Below, one piece after another: positions 26,242 through 46,500 of a stretch of DNA of 64,000 bases. The stretch's first letter is position 1; every line of letters begins with the position of its first letter. The stretch comes from Cardiocondyla obscurior. Lineage: Eukaryota > Arthropoda > Insecta > Hymenoptera > Formicidae. The position numbers and the translations under genes were made by a program. The notes beneath the pieces were generated by a model that had not been told where the DNA came from, did no database searches, and saw nothing but the letters and a program-made list of their open reading frames with translations. The stretch covers positions 7,232,001-7,296,000 of the forward strand of contig NC_091864.1 of the NCBI RefSeq assembly GCF_019399895.1. The letters are read 5' to 3'.

Positions 26242-28919
26242 TTACGTTTGGAATTCACCCAATTTTATAAGAAGCTTATTTTTAGCCACGTTGTCACCTT
26301 TAGAACACAAAACGTCTTCAACAATTCCATTCACAGATGCTTTAATAATATGCTGAAAGCAGAAAAATATAGTTAGATTATATTGCATTGATATTAACGA
26401 TTTAATGTACTTACCTCCATTTTCATAGCAACGATAACAAGCAACGAATCGCCCTTTTTTACTGTATCCCCTTTATTAACGAAAACTTTATCAACTAAGC
26501 CCGGCATCGGACTTAAAGCCGTATACGGATTTTGTTCCACCTGGTTCGTAATCGCGTTTACGAATTTCGGAGTTGGAATAACCAATTGCCATTCACGATC
26601 CTATAAACGAAAATTATCTTACAAAATTTGTACAAAGTGGCATTGCTTTAATTAAACATCACAGAATTAATTAATTACCTTCGTGAATATGTGCAGCTTG
26701 TTGTTAAGTTTTACCGTTCGCGCTTTGGTGATAATCCCGTCAATTTCCGCAATTAACTCTAAACTACCATCCGTCTTCTTCAAGGTTCCAGTTACTTTCT
26801 TCCAGGATCCTAATTTGTTAACTCTCATACAGTACACATCCGGTTCGATATATTTCACGTCTATCGTGTTACTTTCTTTCCCAACATCGAAAAGAAACGT
26901 GCGGTTCAACACATGATTTAATCTAAGTCCTGTTTCCACAGCAAATGGAGTAAAAGGATTATTTGTCTCTAAGGAAATACTCAACGATTCTACATCTTCG
27001 TAAAGTATCAAAGCGAGAGTGCCTTGTATCAGTACCCTAGTAGACGTTTGTATTTTAGGAAATAACTGTTCAAAATTCTCCTCAATAAATCCCGTATGCA
27101 CCTCCCCGCTTTTAAATTTCGGATGCGCGCAGAGATCCTTAATAAATTCTATATTTGTATCCAATCCGGCAATCTATAAATAAAAATTTAATTGTCAGTT
27201 GAACAGTCTATATTGTATAAAATTGAGTTTTTTTTACCGTAAATTGTATTACTTACATTATAGTCACAGAGTTTCGATACAAGTACGTTAAGAGCTTCGC
27301 CTCTATCTTTTCCCCATACTACTAATTTTGCTACCATCGGATCGTAATGTACAGACACCTCGTCATTCTGGCGTACTCCAGTTTCAACTCTGACGTTATC
27401 CGTTGATTCGGGAGGTTTTAAGTATAAAAGCTGACCGGCTCCTGGTAAGAAACCATTCCTTGGATTCTGTGATATCGCAATAACGATAAATTCATTCGAT
27501 GATAAATTAATTTGCATTTATACATGTACATATATTTTTTAGCACGCAAATACGATAAGCCATTACCTCGGCATAAATTCTGGCTTCGAACGCATGGCCG
27601 TTAAGACTGATCTCTTTTTGTTTAAGCGGGAGTTCCTCACCACTCGCGACTCTCAATTGCCACTCGACCAAATCTAAGCCGGTAATTGCCTCGGTGACCG
27701 GATGCTCTACCTGAAGTCGCGTATTCATCTCCATAAAATAAAAACTGTGAGTATTTCGATCTAATATAAACTCCACAGTTCCAGCGCCTACGTATCCTAC
27801 AGCTTTAGCAGCACGCACAGCTGCTTCTCCCAATTTCTGTCTTAGTTGTTGGGAAATGCCAGGCTGTAACATAATAAAAATCAATTTTCCATCGTTTAAT
27901 AAATCGCGATAATGATAAAAAAAATATATATACGTACAGCAGGCGCTTCCTCAATCACTTTCTGGTGTCTTCTTTGTACAGAGCAATCTCTTTCAAACAG
28001 ATAAACTACATTCCCATGCTTGTCAGCAAAGATCTGCACTTCTACATGCCTTGGCTCAGTAACATATTTTTCTAAAAGCACTGCCGAATCGCCGAAAGCT
28101 TTTTCGGACTCGGTTCTTGCAGATTCCAATGCCTCAATAAAATCAGACTCTTTTTGTGCAATTCTCATACCTTTCCCACCACCACCACGTACAGCTTTAA
28201 TCATTAATGGAAAACCAATCTTTCTGGCTTCTGCTAATAACGTTTCATTATTTTGATCCTCACCATGATATCCTACAAAAGTATTAAATGTTAGAAAAAT
28301 ATAATTTTGATTCTTAGATTATATATTTTTAATATTTTTATATAAAGATAAATATCTTTATATAAAAATATTAAAAATATATAATGGAAAAAATATATAA
28401 AATACCTTCTATGATAGGGACTCCAGCTTTTGTCATAATAGCTTTTGAGGTATTTTTTATACCCATATCTCTAATTGCACTGGCTGGTGGACCTATAAAT
28501 ATAATATTTTCTTTTTGGCAAAGCTCTGCAAATTCTGTATTTTCCGAAAGAAATCCATATCCTGGATGCACAGCTTGACATTTTGCCTGTTTGGCTACTG
28601 ATAAAATCTTGTCTTGTCTCAAATAACTTTGACTAGATTGAGCTGGACCAATACAGTAAGCTTCATCAGCTTGTTCCACATGCATAGAATTTCTATCTGC
28701 CTCACTGTATACTGCCACAGTCCTTACACCAAGCTTCTTTGCAGTTTTTGTTATGCGACATGCTATCTCCCCTCGGTTTGCTATCAAAATCTGTAAAATA
28801 AATTGATAAATTAGCATCTCCTGAGCACTACTTAATTGTATGAGAAACTAACTTTGTTGATCTTGTTGATTTTTAGAGCTGACTGATGTAAATTTCGGAC
28901 ATACAAAATTAGTTGGCTC
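26242..28919 (-). CDS. Mccc1: Methylcrotonoyl-CoA carboxylase alpha (biotin-bearing) subunit, 5' end unresolved
   Basis: Mitochondrial enzyme subunit of leucine breakdown; it carboxylates biotin with ATP and bicarbonate for transfer to 3-methylcrotonyl-CoA. Exons 28853-28919, 28406-28790, 27938-28272, 27567-27863, 27257-27466, 26679-27173, 26415-26600, 26242-26352 give 695 codons in phase (human total 725 aa). In order: a transit-like [14 protein letters not shown] segment, the biotin carboxylase N-domain [13 protein letters not shown], the ATP-grasp glycine-rich GGGGKGMRI, the signature [14 protein letters not shown], the BT linker domain, and the biotinyl domain with AMKMEH, whose lysine carries biotin, completed across the last splice. 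The 28853-28919 exon begins with the last base of a split codon, so at least one coding exon with the ATG lies upstream (about 29000-29260) that I could not join in frame. Family certain; start missing. Confidence 0.93.
28318..28385. repeat. Perfect 33-bp inverted repeat (hairpin) in an MCCC1 intron
   Basis: Arms 28318-28350 and 28353-28385 are exact reverse complements around a two-base AA loop. The sequence is almost pure A/T. It fills half of the 133-base intron 28273-28405. Confidence 0.93.
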
Positions 28920-31900
28920 CTATAATTGTGTCGATACGATAATTAATATTCAATTAAAATAGCATACATATAATATTAAAAAAAAATATATATCGTGCTA
29001 CTTGCTTGTAAAATACTGTTTTCAATTTTTCAAAATGATACATGGCTTACGCTTTCAGCTTCACAAATGCATAATAATGTGGCAGAGCAACTAGTAGCTG
29101 AATTTTCTCAATTGTACGAACGTATTTTTTCGCATATTGTTCAGCTGTAAGGAAGGACACATGCATACGCTAACATGACTGTTATTATCATCAAATCACT
29201 CACCTTTGACCTGATAACCAAAGTAAAACAAATTGTAGAGCTGGTAAAGTGACGGTCTAGCTATGCAAATTACCGGCCAAGCCGTTAAAAGTTTTGCAAA
29301 AATTCTGTCAGAGGGCGGATCCGGCTTCCGTCATTGTCGTTGCGTATTTTTCGCTACGAATGCACGGAAGGATCTCTGGATGGGAAGGTTTGTTACCGAT
29401 ATTTTAATTCGTCCTGGTCTTCGAGGTCGATGCTTACGAGGATCGCAATCCGTATCCCGCCAGCAGTAGCGTCCCGGTGTCGCTTCGACTAGAGAGTCAC
29501 GAAGATAGTCGTAATTAATTTGATTATTTCCTTTATCATTATTCTCGAACCTCTTCTTACATTCTGGAAATGGCAGCCATCGATGAATCCTATTTTAGAT
29601 CCTAATTGATCGTTGTAGGGGACCGCGAGAAGAAAGTCATCGAGGCAATACAAATCGATTACTTTGAAGATGCGTTTTGCCGTGAGAGATGCCTAGGAGG
29701 ATAGAGGAATACTTATAGAGACTTGGACGTGATTTCTTAACCGAGTTAGGCACAAAATTACGGTATATCAAAGCAGTTGTTTGTCCCAAGCGTTAATTTG
29801 GTTGGCACCGTTACTAATTTGGCTCCTTTGAGTTAGCCTGATGATCCTGCAAATCCTTGTACAACCTTTGTCGACCGAGCCGTTTCGATTAATTCTGAGA
29901 GAACAGGATTATTGATACTGCTCTTATAGACAGAAGACAAGATAAAGTCTACAGCATTGTTACATAGGCCAATTAGTATTTCGATTCAAAGAATGAATTA
30001 GGAGCTAAAGACTTATTTAAATTAAAGTTTTTATTTAAATGAATCCAAGAATACGTTGACGAATTTGGTATACTTTCGAATAACTAATCAGCATAATTGT
30101 AATAATGTAAGTAAAAATAACTATTTGATTTGATAATAATTATATATATCCCAGCAAGCATAATATTACATGTACGTTACATGTATAATTATTGTGTTTA
30201 CTGGGGTGTTGTATATATTTAATAGTAAATTAATAAATAAAAATCTTTTAATTTTGTGAACGTAGCTTTTAATTTTTTTTTGTCTTCTCAGGACTAAAGA
30301 GCAGATACCTGTAGACAAGTTACACAAAGGCAGATCGAATGGATCCGGGATCTCTGTGTTTTGTGGATACCTGATTTCGCGTGCGAAACCGAGGCAGAAT
30401 CGAGTATACGCGCGTAATCACGCATTATCGCACGCGTGTTTGCATTTACGGATGCGTGCACGTTCGCGCTTTCGCGCGCGTACGTAAAGGACCACCGACG
30501 CCACACGGAAATCCGGATTTGCGTGCACACAGAGCGGTACAACCGCACACGCGCGCACAAAAGGGGAGATTTCGTACGGCCGGTGCCAGATTGATTTGGT
30601 TTACCTAAACCACTATCCCGTCTCTCCCCTTGTGAAAATCAGAGGGAAAGAGAGAGAGAGAGATAGAAAGGGGGGTGCCGTGGATACCGCCCTGAATTTT
30701 CTACCGGCAAGTCGCGGCGAGGAAGGGTGTTTACTCAAGACACGACAATTCATTACGTAATTGAATTGAATGAGCCCTCTCCTTCGCTCCGCATTGCCCA
30801 TCTCTATCTAAAGCGTTCGGCTCGAATGTGTACGCGTGGAATGCTCAGGCACGCGTGTGCGTGGTCTACGCGAGCCTAGGGGTGGACCGGAACTCAGAGA
30901 TGGATTAAGGGTTGGAAAGGGCCCTGGAAGCTGACGTAAATGGGTGTCGTCTGCGAATGTAAAGTTTTCAGAAGTGTCCCTGCGAATAGCATCTTTAAAT
31001 CGTAATTGCTCAATGATATATTTTCAGTTACATTAAATATGGACATGGTAAGAACCTATGAACCCCATAGAAGCATAATAATTCTATAAATTGTTCTGCA
31101 ATTAATACTGTCTCAAGGCAGATACGTTAATCGAATGGAAAATATTAAATGAAACGAGATTATGAATTCTCAGCGGTTTTTACAGATAGAAATTGCCTGA
31201 TTTTACAAGATATGATTGCGATCAAACATCGGGATGTAAACTGAAAGGAATTTAATTATTTAATTTCTTTCAGAAGCTGCAGTGTATGTCTATTGTCTCG
31301 GATGATGCTGTACGTGAGTTCGCTACGTCCCTGGTACACCGAAGTCCCCCGTTCACCGACATCGCGCGGCGTCTGCACTCCTCTTCTCCGAGACTGGGGA
31401 GCTCCAAAGGCTGGAACCGACCGGAGGGGCTGGTAGCGAGAGCGACCGAATTAAACGATTAGTTAAACTGATTTCGAGTTAGGCGAATGAATAAGTAATC
31501 GGATTTCTCGTTAAGGTAATCGCATTGCGCCCTGATTGGCTCCGTCTGCCTGCGTTATAGGCCGCACTCCCGGCATTTTGCCCCTCTCTTCATCCCGTTT
31601 ACCCTCGTCCACGTCGATGTGCCATTCTCCCTTCTCTGCCCTCCTTCCTTCTCTCTTTCTCTTTCTCTGTAAGGGTGAAGCGAGGGTGTCCTCTCATCGT
31701 TTGCACGGGGTGTCCTCGCGCATTCCCATTGTCACCGTCTCATCTCCCGGAAATTGAGAAGCACAAGCGTTTCCAGTAATGTACACGCGCCGACTTTTCT
31801 ACTCGCATTTCGTTCATTATCTTGTTGTTTATCGCGCGCCATCAATTATATTCATTTAATTAGCGCAATCGATTTTGAGAGTGCTGCAAAATGTCGACAT

Positions 31901-33762
31901 CTCAAACGTATTTTTTTTAACGTAAATTTTGATATTTTTATTGAAACGCTATTCTAATCTTATCTTTACTTAATTTTAGTTGATTCTTAACTTAGTATAT
32001 TTAATTAAAAGTTGAAACAGAACTTTTTTTTTATTGCAATGACTTAAACTTTAAAATTAAAGAAAAAAGAATCAAATATTGAAAGTATTACCTGTTTCAA
32101 ATTTTGTTTAAATGTATTCGTATATCTATTCATACTTTTCGACCAGCTTTTATCATTCTCGCTTCCGGTTCGGTTATATCCTGTAAAGCGGACCGACAAC
32201 GTGGAGTCTGCTAGTAGCCCGAGTAATTACATTCCCCAAACGCAATCCCATTTAAATATTGCCGAGTTTGGCAGCGACAAACATGATGCACATGTTCCAG
32301 GGTCGCATACACCTAACGCGAGGAGAGAACTACGGAGTATCAACGCTGTTCGCGAAAGAGAACAACTCTGGTAGATTTAATATCGTGCTAAACGATATAG
32401 ATTTACCGATGGAAGGCAGCGAATATTGGATGTCATTTCCGGCGAGACTGGTGCAACAAACGCGACGTATTTTATTGAAGACGATAAATTGCTGCTTGAG
32501 AAATCGAGATTGGCAAGAACGAAATCGAATTTACGTCGAGCCGACGTACATCATCCTGACGGCTCTGTGAGTTCACTTACGCATCGTCGAAAAGAAAGAT
32601 AAGGAGAGAACAAAAGGTAAAAGGAAGAGAGAAAGAATGTTACTGGTGAGAAAAGAAGTGGATATTGAAACGGAGAAATATATAGGAACTGAGGGAGTGA
32701 GGCAGCATGTGACAGAAGAAATGCGCTTGTCACGTGTAACATGCAGGGCCGCTTTATGTGCATCTTTATCTTTTTCAGATTTACTTCTGTCTGAAAACTT
32801 CTATGAGATCCTGCCCATATATCTTCGTTTACATAATTTATAATAAAGGTAACTACATTAGTATCTTTATGAGATTACAAGCAATTCTACAAAAGAATGC
32901 AATCTATAATTTTATGTTAAAATATTAGATGAATTAATTTGATTCTATTATATAACTTATACATTTTGCAGATTTTTTTTTATATTTAATAAGCCGAGGA
33001 GTGGCTGTCTTAAGAATGAAATAAGGGAGAAACGATTTATGCGACACATAGTTTTGTAATTAAATTACAATTTGTGTCTGCATTATTAAAAATTCATTAA
33101 AAAGCAGATAACGCGTTCGAAATTCACGAGCGTCTTTATAAAGTACCTTTTTTTTCAGATCTGGCGCAGAAAGTCGATGATCTGACGACCGATAACGAGA
33201 CCAGACAAAAAGGAGGAGCCTCAACCACGGAGAGCATGGGATTAATTACCGCGTGCCCACGGCGGCGGTGGCAGCCTGTTTCTGCCTCCAGGTAAATACA
33301 GCGGCCCTGGCGGTCGCACGGGGCAAGGAAAAGGACAGGGGATGGTAGAATAGTCGCCGAGTAGCGTCCTACCCTTCGGCCAGAGGCGAGGGGTAGCTTC
33401 GCCGCGAGTGTTTCCGCGGCGGGCGGAAAAGCGGGTGCAAATGCTAATGAGCTTCGGTTTGGGGGTAGATCGTGCCTGCCTCCCACAAGAGAACGAGGGG
33501 TTGCGAGCCCCGGGTCAGGTTTCGACCAGGACAGGAAGGTGGGAGATTCACCGCGGGGCGTTTCCATCACGCCCATCCACGTGCGGATTGGCCGGCGGCC
33601 GAATGGCGTCCTGAAGGACGCGTGGCGTCGAGACGCCGACGTCGGGATGTGCCTCCCGTCGACGTGTCTCCCCGGCGACGACTCTCTCGCGACGGCGGCG
33701 GCGAGTGCCGTCGGTGCCGAGGCGCGACGTCGCGCGCGAGAGTCACCCCGATAACCGTGAGG
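28920..33762. other. Divergent interval between MCCC1 and SHOX-like genes
   Basis: About 4.8 kb. The left end should hold the MCCC1 5' exons and promoter; a GTGAGT donor on the minus strand near 29212 and a TTACAG acceptor near 29152 are candidates. GC-rich blocks occur at about 30330-30930, 31300-31750 and 33200-33760. The last runs into the SHOX-like first coding exon and is probably its 5' UTR/promoter. Open frames here (for example 32259-32570 and minus 33136-34020) lack family features. No other gene recognised. Confidence 0.5.
33200..33762 (+). promoter_or_regulatory. CpG-rich 5' region of the SHOX-like gene
   Basis: GC- and CpG-dense sequence directly before the ATG at 33763. The reading frame stays open upstream without an ATG, so this is more likely 5' UTR or promoter than protein. 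The transcription start cannot be placed from sequence. Confidence 0.4.
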
Positions 33763-40564
<6,802 letters not shown>

Positions 40565-43500
40565 GATCTGCGGCATGGTACGTCTTGGACGAAGAAGGAA
40601 TTCGACGGGGATGAAGAGATGCGGTTGTCCTGACGGTGAGTACATTCGAGTTTGGAGAGGATCTGTACTCTCGCCAAAGTATGACTAAAACAAAGCAAAA
40701 AAAAAGATTAGAAGTGAACTGATATTGTGAGCGCAGTGTTTTAAACTTTCGAATATCATAAGAAAAATATTGCGCCCAAGATAAAACGTTTTAATTAATT
40801 TTTTTTTTATTAGCTCTGTATTATTCTAATATTAGAAATGTTGCAAGTTGTTTATTACACGTAAAAATTACACGAGTTGTTATTTTGAGCAGGAACTCTG
40901 TCGCATATAGAGTATTAAAAGTGATACACGTACATCCCTTCATCCGCGACGTGCCGAAGAGTCTGAGAAGTACAAAGGACATTAAATATGTAAAAAAGAT
41001 GTGCGACGGGAAGCATGTAACATACATAATGTATACAAAGTCGAGAGTCTCGCTTGCAATCTCGATTAGCGTATTTTGTGTCGAAGAACTGTGATGTAAA
41101 ACCGAAGTTTAATCAACACCGACGACTAAGGAGGGCAACGCATTAATGTAAAGTTTATCATCAACAATTCTTGAACCAGTTCTCATCTCAAGTTAGCGAG
41201 CGTTCGTTCGAAGCGGAAGTTAACCAGTTTTGTGGTATGCTCACGTGTGTAAAGATACATTTAAACAGATTTCGTCAGTGATATTTGCCGATGTGGAAAT
41301 TCAGGATGTCAAGGTGCGTTACATTTATTTTATTAATTATTGATAGATTGTAAACGTTCAGATCGTTAATTGTTTTTATGAACGGAGTTGTGTATCGTTA
41401 TCAAGGGTGGATTTTGGTCGCAGCGGTTCTTATCAGCAATATTAGTCTACCAGGAAATGTACGGGAAACTCCGGGACGCGCCAGGATCGCTGACCAACCG
41501 CGGGTAGGAATTATAGATCGCCGCGTCCTGGCAGCGGCTTGGAAGACATAACTCTCGTAGATGATTCACGGGCGGGTGGACGGACGCCGGACGATTTCTC
41601 GCGTTCGTCGCCGGCGAACGAGCAAGCGGGGGACGGCGGACAGCATCGCCGTCGGGGCGCTAATGCAATAACGCGCGGCTACGCGGATAAATCAAGCCGG
41701 CGAACCGCTCGGTGGCCATGCCATGCCGTAGTGTGCCAGTGCCACGCCGCGTAATCGCGTTACTCTGGTCGTCCCCGGGGCGCCGTTACTGTCCCGGAAC
41801 CCCTTGCCCTCAGAAAAGAGGATGAGGCGCTTCCGAAGTCACACGCTCCTCGTATTCGGTAAATTCGTTTGACTTATCTCCACGAGACGCGAATCTTAGT
41901 TTCTCATCTATTCATTAACGAGAGTAAATTACGAGGCTTTGTACCATACGAATACGAAAATACGTTGAGAGAAGGAAGAGCGTCAAATATTACTGTTACA
42001 CGTAACACGGAAACATATTAATACTTATTATCGAAAACGCTCTTCCGAAATTTACCGCTATATTAAATCGCGATGTCTTCCAATGCGTTTTCGTCGATAA
42101 ATTAATCATGCATCTCGGAAGAGGGTTGTAATCGCGTTAGCACAGATTTATTCCGGCCATCCCCGGGGCGTCGTTATCGTCTCATCCGCGTGCGTCGATA
42201 GGTCGAAGCAATGTCGCGTGGCCGTGATTTGATTAGCGACTTTAATTAAAAAGAACGCCGGCGTACAGTGAGCGTTTCAACACGTACGACCCATACACCC
42301 TGAACTTTTTATAGGCGTTGTATATAAAATAGGAAAGCCCATAATTCGGTCGCTTTACGGCCACAGGATTGACTCTGCGAGAGTGAATTACGGTCTCTTA
42401 AACCGACATTAAATTTTTACATTTAATTTAAAATACCGTCAATTAACTGTTGCATATACATTAAAATTAAATATATTTTATTTAAATCTTAGTTATATAA
42501 ATCTTAATGGTCAAAAAGTGCTTTTATTGAAACATTTTTATTTTTTCTTTATTTATTTAAATATATTTAATTTTTTTTTTAGGTTTTTCGAGCGGACCAC
42601 TATAAAGATGAGTCTAATCAAATTATCGTTATCCATTGATCACTACAATGATAGCAATAAACAAAACTAGAAGTAACGCTTGACTACATTCGACTTACGG
42701 TGAAAATAATGATGTTCTGCCTCATTCAGAGATAGGGAGATAATACAAGCGCAAGGCCAGGGCCAAGGGTCGTGCTCGTCCTTCCATCCCCGATAACGTT
42801 TTCTAGAATAAAATAAAACCCTCTCGTATCCGCGGGATAATTCGGAGGGCGCCGAGGGATGCTCCTCTCTCACCCCTTCGCTCATTTTAATCCGAGTTTT
42901 AAGAAGTTTTTTCTATTGCTCGTAAATTGGCCGTCGTTTGTCTGGCTGGGGTCACGTGGGCCAGCAAAAGGTGGAAACCACCCCCGGGATATTCTCCCCA
43001 CTATGGCGAGGTCCTGTTGTTCGCACATTGCGCATTCGTAGCGCGCGAGTGGGGAACAGAAACTCGTAACTGCGATATAATGTCCCGCGAAAACCAGCTA
43101 CCATCATCAATTATCTCCGCCCCTCTTCTCCTCAGAGGGGATGAAACTAGGAATAATCGAGAAATGCATGGGGGAAAGAGAGATATCTTGAAGACGTTGC
43201 TTAAGGTAAAAATAATAGTATAGTAAAATTACTTTAAAAGAAAAAAAAAAGGTATTTCTAAGATCAAAATAATTCTCTACGCTTCTATCTGAAACAAAAT
43301 ATTTTTAATATAATAATTATCTTATTTAAAAATAATATTATTTTCAAATCTAATTCGATTATATATCTTTTAATGTTAAATCGCTTTATAGTTCAGCTTG
43401 AGGACTACCGTTGGAATTTTATTTAATGCCCAGTCGGATCATCGGCGAAAAACTCGCGGCAACAGATCAATCCTGTAATTCCGACGGTACGATCGAGGGG

Positions 43501-46500
43501 TCGGGGTGGAATGGATGCTGCGCGAGATTTGGAAATAATTCAGCCCCGCGCACTGACTGGCGGGCCAAGGGGCCGCTTGCTTCTTCCGACCCCCGCGTGC
43601 CTTAATCTAATCCAAGGATAATCTAAAATTCATGACACACATAACTGCCAGGCGATGATATATCTGGCGGGGGTGTAAAGGCAGCAGCGTCTTCTCCGTT
43701 TCGCTGCTATTTCCCCTTTGCCATACTCTCCTCGCCGTTCTTGTAGCTTGCAGTTCGCCTCGGCGGGCACCCAACAGCAATCACTGACATTATTATTTAA
43801 TGCGATGCGCGTGGCTGGTGTATACGCCGACCAACTATCCGTAAATCGAGATATTGCAGAGACCTACTGCTGGATGCTGTTTATCTCGCGAGAGAAATTA
43901 CCACCAAGATCGCCGTCGATCTTTCTTAACGTTTCGAAATACGTTCAATCAAGCAGACCATAACGACAGGGCAAATTAATTACAATTCTATCTGGAGAGA
44001 TTGTATCGTCTAAAAGTGGAACTTTAATTCGAAAATTACTGGTAGATACTTGCGCTTTTAATTTATTTAATAACTTATAAACGTTTGGTTTTACTTTTCA
44101 TTATGTAAACTGAATTCTTAATCGTTCTTTCAGTTACATGTTTTATAAAACGGTGGAAGACCAGTCCTAAACGTAGCCATCTATTTATACTGAGAACTTC
44201 AACTGTGTCTACTGAATTAATTTGTGTGCGATTATTCGCGTACGATACCCTCATCGATACCACGAACGCCGTTCGAGCTCGATGGGAGCCGATAATCCGG
44301 GGAATGCAGTCCACGCTTTTACGACAGGGCGAGATGCACGCAAATGGACCGAGGGTGGTCACGCGCCGGCGATAAGAAAAGAAGAGCGATAAAGTAGAAA
44401 GAAAGAGAGAGAGGGGGAGGGGCGAAAAAGTGGAGGAAACGAGGAGCTAAACGCGAGTTTCCGCCCCTCCGGGCAGATCCGATGCGGAATCAATTCGCGT
44501 AATAGTTCCAAGGTACTAGAGGATGGCTCGTAGGGACGAGAGGGTGGTAGGAAGCTAAATCGACTGACGGTGGCAGGGGTGGGTTAAGCGAGAGCTCGGA
44601 TACGGGCCATTACCACACCTGTCCCTCAACTTCGACTTCGCGAGAGAGAGAGAGAGAGAGAGAGAGAAGCGAACTCGAAGCTCTAATGAAGAGAAGCAAT
44701 CACTTAAGCCGGTTCACCGTATACCCGGTATGCTGTACGGGATACGATACCGTTTTATTTGCCCGCGCAGATACGCTTTTACAGCTCACTCGGGGGGAGT
44801 GTTCGACGGGACACGAGCGAGTAGGACACGGAGCGTGTCCCGTGTTCACCGATCCGAATCGTTCCTCCGGGACAGCTTCGATCATTTGTAACGCGAGATC
44901 GTTATCTCCTCGATAGCGCTTGAACTGGAAATAACGTTGCAGAATACTGGAATCGAAGGTCGTTTTCTATTCCTCTCGAGACAACGATATTCCAAAAGCT
45001 GCAATAAAACGGATAAGTAAAAACAGACTTTGTGAGCTATAATCATAATGTAAAGCAATGGAACTTCACAATTAACTTTTAAAGATGATGGCAAGCACGA
45101 TACAATAATAGTTAAAAATTTATCATACATAATATAAATAATTATTAATTTTTACTTACCGTAAATGTATTTGCAAAATTATATCGTTTATATTATATGT
45201 GAGAACTTTTACAAAAAAAAAACGTATAACTGTCGCATAACTAATTATAAAAAGAGAATATTGTGCAATCTGAAAAAGAAATTACAAAGAAATGCAAAAT
45301 AATTATACAGAATAATTTTAAATGAGTAACGCAATTATTGGATCTTGAAAAAATAAAAAAAAAATGAAAAAGAAATTGCCACAAAATCGAAATAAGTTTA
45401 GGATGGACAGATCTTATTAAGAGAAGACTCGCAACGGTGCTCGGTACTTCGTTAAGATTTATTTCGAATGAAATGTCACGTAGCGCACAGAGAACCAAGA
45501 CAACGAGCGCAGCATGAAGTGAGAATTGAAGCCGGTATAATTTCAATGCACTTATTTCTTGATGCTATAGACACTAGCTTGACGCAAGCCATTAAGAATA
45601 AAAGAAAAAAAATATATAAAAATTGTTTAAAAAAGGAATTTTGATACAGTTTCCTTACGCAATTACATCGAATAATATACAGTTTTAGATTGTCTCTTTA
45701 CAGAAACATAACTCTTCACTCTATAACAGTCTATTTTACTTTTCTAATATTATAATATTCTTATTAATATTCCTACGATTTGTAATATGACTACAAATTA
45801 CGATCCTAAATTAGCTAAAGAGAGAGAGAGAGGCTTTACATTAAGTATTTCCAAAAAAAAAAAAAAAAAAAATTGACTTTGTTATTATATCCACGGAGAT
45901 CAATTTCTTGCGCATCTATAGCATGGAAATCTGAAGCCAAACGAAGTTCTACCGGTTTCAATCCCGGATATGAACTGTATGATTTACGCGCGTGCAGCAT
46001 TATGTACACACACGATTCGAACATTTAATTAACGGAAGCTTGACGGCAGGAAGCTGAGTATTCGTGTGAACGTGTCGTAATAAGCGAATTAAATCTTAAG
46101 TCTAAAAATTTTGTATCAAGTCTGCCGTCCGTATAGGTAGATTCATGATACATGAATTGATTATTTGCACGCGCTTATTACGTAATGCTTTATAACGCAT
46201 AAAGCTGTCTGACTCGATTACAACAATGAGTTCACGCTCGGAGAGAAAACAAATGTGTAATGAGACGAAAGGTTGTTATAAAACACAATTATCGAGTGTG
46301 TACATTTAGCCCTTAGATGACGATGAATTCGCAGTGCAATTACCGATTGAAAGTTATATGATAGTTAATTGCATACAGAATAATCCTATTCAATTTCTTT
46401 TTTTATCTTTGAAAAGAACTACCAATCTTTTGGTAACAAACTTATTGTTTAGTCGTTTAATTTTAAAATAAAATTTTTAAGCACAATATCTATAATTATA

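Noticed and set aside
32259..32570. 103-aa plus-strand open frame upstream of SHOX
   Set aside because: No family resemblance, and no in-phase junction to the SHOX exons was found.
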